Assembly (NCBI RefSeq): GCF_000376445.1
Contig: NZ_AQXI01000001.1
Span: 1,086,962-1,150,961 of the forward strand
DNA: 64,000 bases
Direction of reading: 5' to 3'
From: Haladaptatus paucihalophilus DX253
Lineage (GTDB): Archaea > Halobacteriota > Halobacteria > Halobacteriales > Haladaptataceae
The notes beneath the pieces are model-generated. The model saw nothing but the letters and a program-made list of their open reading frames with translations. It did not search any database and had not been told where the DNA came from. The position numbers and the translations under genes were made by a program. Positions 43,505-50,982 of this stretch are shown here, piece after piece (the first letter of the stretch is position 1; each line of letters begins with the position of its first letter).

Positions 43505-43957
43505 ATGACTATAATGACACAAGAGCGAATCCGCGAGATACACGAGCGGGACGCGAAGAGTATCCTCGTCCGGGGATGGGAATCACCGCTCGAACCGCCC
43601 GATACCGTCGTGACGTTCGATGCCGGATTCGTCGCAACGTATCGCGGCGACTGTCCGTATCTCCCGCTCTACGTCACAACGCCTACCACGGACGGTCGAA
43701 CGAGACAGCGGTTCGGCACGCGAACCCTGCTGGATGCCATCGACTACGTAGCGGAGGTGCTCCGTGACGACGGGTTCGACGGTCTCTGGCTCCGGCAGCA
43801 CCCGCATCTCGTGGATTGCTTGCACGCGGTTCGCGTCGGCGCGCTTGAGAGACGGCTAGCCGACATCGCCGCGGATACGGGGACGACACTGGTGACGTGG
43901 ACGGACGCGACGACGACCGCCAACGATGCGGTTTACGACGACACCGTTGAGTCCTAA
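43505..43957 (+). CDS. Uncharacterised protein, 150 aa
   Basis: MTIMTQERIREIHERDAKSI ... a beta-rich core (DTVVTFDAGFVATYRGDCPYLPLYVTTP) and a helical end with the segment ALERRLADIAADTGTTLVTWTDA. Single domain, soluble, acidic. Divergent from the AbrB-type gene, so a regulator-target pair is possible. Stop overlaps the next (convergent) gene by four bases. Confidence 0.6.
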   Translation: MTIMTQERIREIHERDAKSILVRGWESPLEPPDTVVTFDAGFVATYRGDCPYLPLYVTTPTTDGRTRQRFGTRTLLDAIDYVAEVLRDDGFDGLWLRQHPHLVDCLHAVRVGALERRLADIAADTGTTLVTWTDATTTANDAVYDDTVES

Positions 43958-44127
43958 AGCCGGGCGAACAGTTTCGACGGGTCGCCATCGACGTCGGTGC
44001 TCTCACACGCGGGGCACTGGAGACAAAACGACCAGTCGAGCGGCGTCGTCTCCGCGTCCGAGACACGGGTGGCGAGGTCGAGAAGCAACACGAACGAATC
44101 GGAGTGACCACAGTTCTGGCAATTCAT
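43954..44127 (-). CDS. Small zinc-ribbon protein, 57 aa
   Basis: MNCQNCGHSDSFVLLLDLAT ... FCLQCPACESTDVDGDP: two CxxC motifs 34 residues apart form one ribbon. The frame runs upstream to 44256, but the ribbon starts at this ATG. Convergent with and overlapping the 150-residue gene. Confidence 0.6.
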   Translation of the reverse strand: MNCQNCGHSDSFVLLLDLATRVSDAETTPLDWSFCLQCPACESTDVDGDPSKLFARL

Positions 44128-44300
44128 GGGTAGCGAGCCGACTGGTGGATTCACGTTGTCGGCCAGCCAGAAGTGGTCCCGTTTCGCTACTTGAACGTTC
44201 GGACCGCCGGGAAGAAGGAAGTGGTGTTCGATGTTCAACAACTGGGAACCGGACATCGGTATTTTTTGCCACGGAATTGTTGGTAGGCCTGTACTTTCGC

Positions 44301-45062
44301 ATGACCCCCAATCACGACAGACGGACGATGTTGAAGGCGGCTGGGGCGTTGGCCCTCGGGACGTCTTTCAGTGGCTATCTCGCGCTCGGTCAACCCGATT
44401 CGAACGACGACGATTCCGAGGCGGACGTCACCGTGACCGTCGGCAGGAACGGAAACCTCGGGTTCGAACCCCGAGACGTCACGATACTCCCCGGAATGAC
44501 GGTGGAGTGGGTGTGGAACTCCGACACCCACAACATCTACGTGGACGACCAACCCGAGGGCGGGAACTGGCAGGGGACGCCCGGCAAAGTATCGAAGGTG
44601 TACGATGACGGTTATCGCTACGCCCACACCTTCGACGTACTCGGCAGGTACGAGTACTACTGCGCCCCGCACAAGGCGGCGGGGGCGACCGGGTCGGTCA
44701 CGGTCGCCGAATCGAAGGACGGCGACGACGCGAAACCGCCGGAAAACCACGCGACGAAAGCCGACCTTCCGGTCGAAGTCGGTCCCGACGGGAACCTCGA
44801 ATTCGCGCCCGGCACGGACCGTCCGCTCGCCGTCCCCGTCGGAACGGAAGTCACCTTCGTCTGGAAATCGGACGGCAACAATCTCGTCGTTGACGAGCAA
44901 CCCGACGGCGCGAACTGGCGGGGAACGCCCGGTGGGCCGAGCAGTCTCTACGACGAGGGGTACGAGTACAGCCACACCTTCGACGTTCCGGGGTTCTACA
45001 AATTCCACAGCGCACCGTACGAGAGCGCGGGAATGGTCGGGAGAATATACATCACGGAGTAG
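44301..45062 (+). CDS. Exported tandem halocyanin-type cupredoxin with a degenerate second copper site
   Basis: 253 aa with a Tat-like signal (NHDRRTMLKAAGALALGTS). Two plastocyanin-like domains follow. In the first, ligands His77, Cys121 and His124 are present but the fourth (Met) position is Ala129. In the second, His is replaced by Asn193, Cys by Ser237 and His by Tyr240, while Met245 is kept. The first can hold a three-ligand type 1 copper; the second probably cannot. It would act outside the cell, in electron transfer or as a structural module. Confidence 0.85.
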   Translation: MTPNHDRRTMLKAAGALALGTSFSGYLALGQPDSNDDDSEADVTVTVGRNGNLGFEPRDVTILPGMTVEWVWNSDTHNIYVDDQPEGGNWQGTPGKVSKVYDDGYRYAHTFDVLGRYEYYCAPHKAAGATGSVTVAESKDGDDAKPPENHATKADLPVEVGPDGNLEFAPGTDRPLAVPVGTEVTFVWKSDGNNLVVDEQPDGANWRGTPGGPSSLYDEGYEYSHTFDVPGFYKFHSAPYESAGMVGRIYITE

Positions 45063-45096
45063 GGTTTCGGCGTTCAGCTCGATCTTACCCGTCGCG

Positions 45097-46788
45097 CTAG
45101 TCGTCGCTGGGGGAGAAATCGAGGCCGTACTCGGCGACGCGGGCGCGCCAGAACTCCTCGTAGGCCTCGTTCTCGGGGTCGTCGCGAACGGTGCTCCGAC
45201 CGGTGTCAACGCGGTCGAGTTTGAGGTCCACCTCTTCGAGGAGTCGTTCGCCGATGTCGTCGCTGATGACGCCGGAGTGGGTGGCGTCCATGATGGCGCT
45301 CTTTTCCTGTTTGAGGACGCGGCGTTCGCCGACGAGGAGTTCCTCGCGTCGGAGTTCGGGGTTCTCCCGAAGCAGGCGGGAGATGGCCGTGTTCAGGTCT
45401 TCCTTTTCGTGTCTGTACTCGCCGCGGAAGTCCTCGTACACGTCCGTGGGGAGGTCGCCGCGGTCGTGGAGGCGTTCGGCGGCGTCGAGCGCTGAATCGA
45501 CGGCGCGAGCGCGCCCGAGGAGGAGTTCGTACAGTTCCTCGGTTTCGGTTCGCGTGACGATATCGAGGCGGTCGAGGAGGTTGCTCATCGTCAGCCCTTG
45601 GACGACGAGGCTGAACGCCGCGACGCCGAACACCATCGACCGGAGTTCCGAGATGTTCGGGAAGTCGCCCGGAAGTCCGAGCACCAGCGCGATCGGAATG
45701 GAGGCGTGCAGACCGCCCCAGACCATCACGTGCTGGTAGGAGAACGGGATGTCGCGCCGACTGAACCGGTTGACAGCGGCGGTGAACGGGTAGACTGTGA
45801 GCGCGCGGACGAAGATGGCGAGGACGATGGCGATGGCGATGAGTTGCCAGTTGTCCACCATCTGGTGGATAGGCGTCTTCGCACCGATGAGGACGAAGAT
45901 GAGCGTGTTGACGAGGAACGCGGCGGTGTCCCACGTGTTGAACACCGAAATCTTCGTCTGGGGGCTCATTGCGTACTCCGCGCCGCGGTTGCCGATGAGC
46001 AGTCCCGCGGTGACGGTTGCGATGACGCCGCTGACGTGGAAGTAGTGTTCCGCGAGGAGGAAACTGCCGTAGGCGAGGATGAGCGTGAGGACGATTTCGG
46101 TCATGTGCTCGTCCAGATTGACCATGACGCGGTAGATGAGGTACCCCGCGGCGAGGCCGACGAGGAGCCCACCGAGACTGGCGACGACGATTTCGAGTCC
46201 CGTCTCGGCGATGACCTCCGGCGAGATGAGTTCCGAGAGGTCCGTGTTCGGGGGCGTCTGGCTGATCAACGCGAACAGCGCGGAGAAGACGACGACGCCC
46301 ACGCCGTCGTTGAGGAGGCTTTCGCCCTCGACCAACACCGACAGTCGTTCGGGCGCGCCGAGTTCTTCGAAGAGCGCGAGCACCGATACGGGGTCGGTCG
46401 GGAGGATCATCGCGGCGAACAGCGTGGCGAGCAGGAGCGGATAGCCGAACGCGTAGTGGCCTAGCACGCCGAGAACCAGAATCGAGACGATGAGTCCGGG
46501 GACGGCGAGAACGAGCACCGGGACGAGATTTTCACGAAAGCTGTCGAGGTCGGTCGTCGCCGCGCCTTCGAACAGAAGCGGCGGCAAGAGTACGAGGAGA
46601 ATGAGGTCGTGTGTCAGCGTGATGTCGATGTTGATACCGAGTATCGAAACGGCGAGTCCGGCGAGGAGGAGGGCGATGGTGTACGGAAACCGTCCGACCT
46701 TGGCGACGAAGATACCCACGCTCGCTGCGATGATGAAGACTTCGAGGAGATTGATGAGTCCGGCGGTGATTCCAGTCGGCGCGACCAT
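45097..46788 (-). CDS. Na+(K+)/H+ antiporter, CPA1 family
   Basis: 563 aa with about 12-13 membrane spans and a cytoplasmic tail of about 150 residues. Transport motifs are MILPTDPVSVLALFEELGAPERLSVLVEGESLLNDGVGVVVF and the early FEGAATTDLDSFREN. These antiporters extrude sodium in salt-loving cells. ATG 46788 (MVAPTGITAG) is the start; the upstream frame to 46866 is non-conserved. Confidence 0.93.
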   Translation of the reverse strand: MVAPTGITAGLINLLEVFIIAASVGIFVAKVGRFPYTIALLLAGLAVSILGINIDITLTHDLILLVLLPPLLFEGAATTDLDSFRENLVPVLVLAVPGLIVSILVLGVLGHYAFGYPLLLATLFAAMILPTDPVSVLALFEELGAPERLSVLVEGESLLNDGVGVVVFSALFALISQTPPNTDLSELISPEVIAETGLEIVVASLGGLLVGLAAGYLIYRVMVNLDEHMTEIVLTLILAYGSFLLAEHYFHVSGVIATVTAGLLIGNRGAEYAMSPQTKISVFNTWDTAAFLVNTLIFVLIGAKTPIHQMVDNWQLIAIAIVLAIFVRALTVYPFTAAVNRFSRRDIPFSYQHVMVWGGLHASIPIALVLGLPGDFPNISELRSMVFGVAAFSLVVQGLTMSNLLDRLDIVTRTETEELYELLLGRARAVDSALDAAERLHDRGDLPTDVYEDFRGEYRHEKEDLNTAISRLLRENPELRREELLVGERRVLKQEKSAIMDATHSGVISDDIGERLLEEVDLKLDRVDTGRSTVRDDPENEAYEEFWRARVAEYGLDFSPSDD

Positions 46789-46964
46789 GGGCGAGAATTT
46801 GTCGTAGCGAGGGATAAACCGCGTGGTGTAATCGCGGGGAGAAGTTACATAGGGCTTCGTTCGCACCGGTGGTGAGCGTCGTCACTCGGGGATGATCGTC
46901 GATGAACGCCGTCACTCGCGGTCCGAGGTGCACACGAGAGAAGGGGACCAATTGAAAGTGGGAA

Positions 46965-48545
46965 TTACTGGTATTCCGTGATGGTCACGGTGTAGCTACC
47001 CGACCCGCTGTAGGAGTCGACGTCGATTTGGAGATCCGTCGACGTGTCGGGGCTGTCGATGGTGACCGTTTCCTGACTGTTCGTGGTGGTGGACGAGTAG
47101 TCGTAGCTGCTCGGGCTCGCGGCGCTCGTCGTCCCCGTGTTGAGGTAGAGGTCGAAGTCGGCGCTGCTCGGTCCGTCGAGTTCCACGACGATTTGGCTCG
47201 GGCTGCTGTACTCCCACGACCACGTGTAGTCGTCGTAGTCGGAGTAATCCGAGAGCGACCCGCTGACCGAATCGGTCGTGGAGTCGCTGCCGCCGCCACC
47301 ACCACCGCCACCGCCGCTACCGGGCTGGGTAGTGACGGCGTTGTAGGCATCGACGCGGCCGCTGCCCTGTTCGTCCGAGGACAGGCCCATATCGACGGCC
47401 GTGTTCTTGAGGTGGCTTCGGAGTTCCGAGTTGGTGAGGTCCCACTGCGAGAGCGTCAGTCCGGCGACACCGGAGACGACGGGCGTCGCCATCGAGGTAC
47501 CGGAGAGCTTCTCGTAGGAACCGCGCGTCTCGGTGGTCGTCGAGAGGATGTCCACACCGGGCGCGCAGAGTTCGACCTTGCTGCCGTACTGCGAGAAGGA
47601 GGCGAGGTTGCCGTTCGAGTCGATGGCCGAGACGGCGAGACACTCGCTGTAGCCCGCCGGGTACGAGACGCTGCCGGAGCCGTCGTTACCCGCCGCACAG
47701 GCGATAAAGACGCCGTTGTTGGACGCGTAGGTGACCGCGTTCTTCATCGTGCTCGTGTAGCCACCGCCACCGAGGGACATGTTGATGACGTCGGCACCCT
47801 GGTCCGCGGCCCAGCGGATGGCGTCCGCGATATCGGACGTGGAACCGCTGCCGCCCTCGTCGAGGGCGCGGCCGTTGATGAGCGAGGAGTTACCCTGCCC
47901 GGCGACGCCGGTACCGTTGTCGATGACACCGGCCGCGATGCCGGAAACGTGGGTCGCGTGGTACTCGTCCTGCGGCACGTCCGGGTACGGGTCGCTGTCA
48001 CTGTCGGCGAAGTCCTTGCCCGGGTTGGATTTGTAGTTCGCCGCCAGGTCGGGGTGGTCGTACTGTGCGCCGGTGTCGATGACGGCGATGGTGACGTCCG
48101 AACTGCCGAGCGTCGTGTCCCACGCGGAGTCGGAGTTGACCATCTGCGGCGCGTACTGCTGGCCGAACTTGGGGTCGTCCGGCGTGAGAAGCGCTTCGTG
48201 CGTCGAGTTCTCCTCTGCGTATTTGATTCCTTCGCGCTGCTCGATAGCGTCGATGAAACTCTGTCGCGCGGAGTCGGGCATCGCGCTCGGAAGCTCGACC
48301 GCAACGTAGCGAAGGTGTTCGTTCTTGTGGACGACGTTGACGTCCATCGGTGCGTTCTGCATGACGGCCTGCTCGATGTCACCGTGACCCGCCGAAACAC
48401 CGACCAAGATTTCGTCTTCTTTCGGTCCCGGATTACGACCCGGCGTCGCCGCCGTAACGCCACTCAGGGCCGCTGCAGCACCGACCGCACCAGTTGCTTT
48501 GAGGAATGTTCGTCTGTCAAACCGCGATGTGTTGTCGTCTGCCAT
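46965..48545 (-). CDS. Halolysin-like exported subtilase with PPC domain
   Basis: 526 aa. Tat signal RFDRRTFLKATGA, prodomain (about 40-120), then the S8 catalytic triad Asp157 (VIDTGAQYDHPD), His196 (HATHVSGI) and Ser351 (GTSMATP). A glycine/serine linker (about 410-425) leads to a C-terminal PPC-like domain ending GSYTVTITEY. The layout matches secreted haloarchaeal proteases. An in-frame ATG eight codons upstream is less likely because it precedes the Tat motif further. Confidence 0.95.
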   Translation of the reverse strand: MADDNTSRFDRRTFLKATGAVGAAAALSGVTAATPGRNPGPKEDEILVGVSAGHGDIEQAVMQNAPMDVNVVHKNEHLRYVAVELPSAMPDSARQSFIDAIEQREGIKYAEENSTHEALLTPDDPKFGQQYAPQMVNSDSAWDTTLGSSDVTIAVIDTGAQYDHPDLAANYKSNPGKDFADSDSDPYPDVPQDEYHATHVSGIAAGVIDNGTGVAGQGNSSLINGRALDEGGSGSTSDIADAIRWAADQGADVINMSLGGGGYTSTMKNAVTYASNNGVFIACAAGNDGSGSVSYPAGYSECLAVSAIDSNGNLASFSQYGSKVELCAPGVDILSTTTETRGSYEKLSGTSMATPVVSGVAGLTLSQWDLTNSELRSHLKNTAVDMGLSSDEQGSGRVDAYNAVTTQPGSGGGGGGGGGSDSTTDSVSGSLSDYSDYDDYTWSWEYSSPSQIVVELDGPSSADFDLYLNTGTTSAASPSSYDYSSTTTNSQETVTIDSPDTSTDLQIDVDSYSGSGSYTVTITEYQ

Positions 48546-48571
48546 ACGGCAGGTTAACGAAGTTCGCACAC

Positions 48572-48582
48572 ATATTTAAATT
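48572..48582 (-). promoter_or_regulatory. TATA box of the halolysin gene
   Basis: ATTTAAATATG on the minus strand, 27-37 bases before ATG 48545, in an AT-rich upstream region. Confidence 0.6.
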
Positions 48583-48705
48583 TTATTCATTTAGAATGCT
48601 GAAATCTGCATCCCCAAAGTAATAAATGAATACAAAATTCTTGAGAACTAATAAATAGTAACGATTCATACAACATAGGAATACCGACAAAACCACGGAA
48701 ACGGA

Positions 48706-49242
48706 GTGGACGACGAACGAATCGCCACCGCTATGTCCCGCTATCGTTTAGCTCGGAGCATGAGCGGCGGCTTGCGGTCTCTCCACGAGGAAGACGACGA
48801 CGCACACGACCGAACCGTGGCCCTTTTCGTCGACGGTCCGAACGTGCTCCGGGACGACTTCGATGTCGATTTGGACGACGTACGGACCGCCGGACGGCAG
48901 CTTGGCCAACTCGCGACGACTCGTCTCTATCTAGACGAGCACGCGACACCGGGACTGATTCAGGCGGCGGAAGCGCGCGGATTCGAAGTCGTCATCACGA
49001 GCGGCGACGTCGACGTGAAACTCGCCATCGACGCGACCGAACTCGCGCTCGACGAGCGCGTTGACGTCCTCGCCATCGCGTCCAGAGACACAGATTTCAA
49101 ACCCGTTCTCGAAAAGGCGGCGCGAAACGGCGTTCGCACGGTCGCCATCGCGCCCGGCGAGTACGGACGGTCCGACGCCCTCCAGAACGCGGCCCACGAG
49201 GCGTTCGTCATCGAAGACGAGGAAGCGAACGCGACCGAATGA
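48706..49242 (+). CDS. NYN-domain (PIN-like) nuclease-type protein
   Basis: 178 aa. The NYN domain is evident: VALFVDGPNVLRDDFDVDLDD (catalytic Asp), GDVDVKLAIDATE and VDVLAIASRDTDFKPVLEKAARNGVRTVAI. The start is GTG at 48706; ATG 48733 (MSRYRLARSM) is an alternative. NYN proteins cut or bind RNA; the LabA-like group is common in Halobacteria. Confidence 0.88.
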   Translation: MDDERIATAMSRYRLARSMSGGLRSLHEEDDDAHDRTVALFVDGPNVLRDDFDVDLDDVRTAGRQLGQLATTRLYLDEHATPGLIQAAEARGFEVVITSGDVDVKLAIDATELALDERVDVLAIASRDTDFKPVLEKAARNGVRTVAIAPGEYGRSDALQNAAHEAFVIEDEEANATE

Positions 49243-49300
49243 CGAACCGAGCGCGGCGGCGAACCACGGGCGTTTTTTCCGTGGAACCCAAGGAGGACGT

Positions 49301-50149
49301 ATGAACGACCTCGGGACGCCGGTACTCGACGACCACCTTCATCTGGACCCCGACCACGGACGCGGCCTCGAAGCGGTCAAAGACTTCGCGCGGAGCGGCG
49401 GCACGCACCTGCTCGTCGTCAACAAACCGTCGTGGCTGCTCGGCGTCGAAGCCGAATCGGGCGACGATTTCCGAACCGTCTTCGACACGACGGTCGACGT
49501 CGTGGAGCGCGCGAACGACATCCTCCGCGGGCGTGCGTGGCCCGTCCTCGGCGTTCATCCGGGATTGGTCTCGAAGCTCGTGGACGACCGGGATTTCTCG
49601 CCCGCGGGTGCGCGCGACCTGATGCAGGCCGGACTCGAAGTCGCGGCCGAATACGTCGCGGACGGGAAGGCAGTCGCCCTGAAATCGGGGCGGCCGCACT
49701 ACGACGTGACCGACGAGGTGTGGTCGGCCTCGAACGCCGTCCTCCGCCGCGCGCTGGAACTGGGTGCAGAAACGGGTTGTGCCGTTCAACTGCACACCGA
49801 GGCGACGGACGACCTGACGGAGGTGGGTGAGTGGGCGGAATCGGTCGGATTGCCGTCGGAACACGTCGTCAAACACTACGCGGGCGGCGAACTGGCGGGC
49901 GTAACGCCGAGCGTGATGAGCGACAAGGACCGCCTCGAACGTGCCGTCGAGCGCGGTGAACCGTTCCTGATGGAGACGGACTTCATCGACGACCCCGACC
50001 GCCCCGGCGCTGTGATGGGACCCAAGACGGTGCCGCGTCGCGTCTCGTGGATGCAAGAGCAGGGATACGACGAGGCGATACGAACCGCGCACGTCTCGAC
50101 GCCGGAACTCGTGTACGGGCTGGACACCGAAGCGACGCTCTCGGACTGA
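49301..50149 (+). CDS. TatD-family metal-dependent hydrolase
   Basis: 282 aa amidohydrolase-like barrel: DDHLHLDPDHGRG (metal HxH), GVHPGLV, GKAVALKSGRPHYD, VQLHTEATD, KHYAGGELAG and METDFIDDPDRP. A perfect AGGAGG (49291-49296) lies four bases before ATG 49301, unusually strong for this genome. TatD enzymes are DNases or deacylases; substrate unknown. Confidence 0.9.
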   Translation: MNDLGTPVLDDHLHLDPDHGRGLEAVKDFARSGGTHLLVVNKPSWLLGVEAESGDDFRTVFDTTVDVVERANDILRGRAWPVLGVHPGLVSKLVDDRDFSPAGARDLMQAGLEVAAEYVADGKAVALKSGRPHYDVTDEVWSASNAVLRRALELGAETGCAVQLHTEATDDLTEVGEWAESVGLPSEHVVKHYAGGELAGVTPSVMSDKDRLERAVERGEPFLMETDFIDDPDRPGAVMGPKTVPRRVSWMQEQGYDEAIRTAHVSTPELVYGLDTEATLSD

Positions 50150-50356
50150 GACTCCCTCCGAACGTCTCTTTCACCGATATTTGTGTCGAACGGATAGAAA
50201 TTGGCGCTTCGTCCCGTTCCGGCCGAGCGATGGGGTATGAAGGCCACTACCGGCCGCACCGCCACGTTCATATCAGCTTTTCGGCCGTTTCAAACCCCCA
50301 CACCCTCCTCAGGCCGCCTCGGAGGATTTATGAATCGTGCTACGCACGGAAGAGGT

Positions 50357-50938
50357 ATGAGCGCTCCTCCAGAGGAGTTCTACTCCGAAGAACGCTGGCA
50401 GAACTGGCTGGACAGAATCAGGGACGAGGACATCGATCCCGAAAACGAGGATTCCGCGCGCCTCCTGCTCAACCTGCAGGACGACGTGGCTATCGCCGTC
50501 GCCAAAATCGTCACCGCGTACGACGACGAGGACATCGACGAGGAGACGGCCCTCTCGGAACTCACGGACATCCGCGAGACCGTCCTCGGTGAGGTCGATT
50601 TCGAGGACGAAGAGAAAGCGATGCTCATCGACGGCGTCCAGACGAGTCTCCTCTGCGTGTTTTACGCCGCGGAGGAGTACGTCGCGCACGGACCCGCCGA
50701 GGAGGCACCTGTGGAGGAGTACATCCGCGAAGCCGAAAAAGCCGAATCGGCCGAAGATTTGGACTCGGCGCTCGGTCTCGTCGCGGCGGGTGGAACGCGC
50801 ATTTTCGCCGGTGACGAACTCGACATATCGGTGATGGAAGAGATGGAGTACGGACTCGTTACGGAGTGGGCAAACGGCCTGGACAGCATTCAGAGCGCGA
50901 TGAGCGACCCGGAACTCGTCGAGGAAGACGACGAGTAA
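50357..50938 (+). CDS. DUF2150 family protein
   Basis: 193 aa, MSAPPEEFYSEERWQNWLDR ... with conserved SARLLLNLQDDVAIAVAKIVTAYDDEDIDEETALSEL, AMLIDGVQTSLLCVFYAAEEYV and LVTEWANGLDSIQSAMSDPE. All-helical, very acidic haloarchaeal protein of unknown function. The upstream frame to 50201 is non-coding. Confidence 0.85.
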   Translation: MSAPPEEFYSEERWQNWLDRIRDEDIDPENEDSARLLLNLQDDVAIAVAKIVTAYDDEDIDEETALSELTDIRETVLGEVDFEDEEKAMLIDGVQTSLLCVFYAAEEYVAHGPAEEAPVEEYIREAEKAESAEDLDSALGLVAAGGTRIFAGDELDISVMEEMEYGLVTEWANGLDSIQSAMSDPELVEEDDE

Positions 50939-50982
50939 TCGAGTAACAGGTTTTTTATCCTTTTCCCGTATCTGTCCCATCC

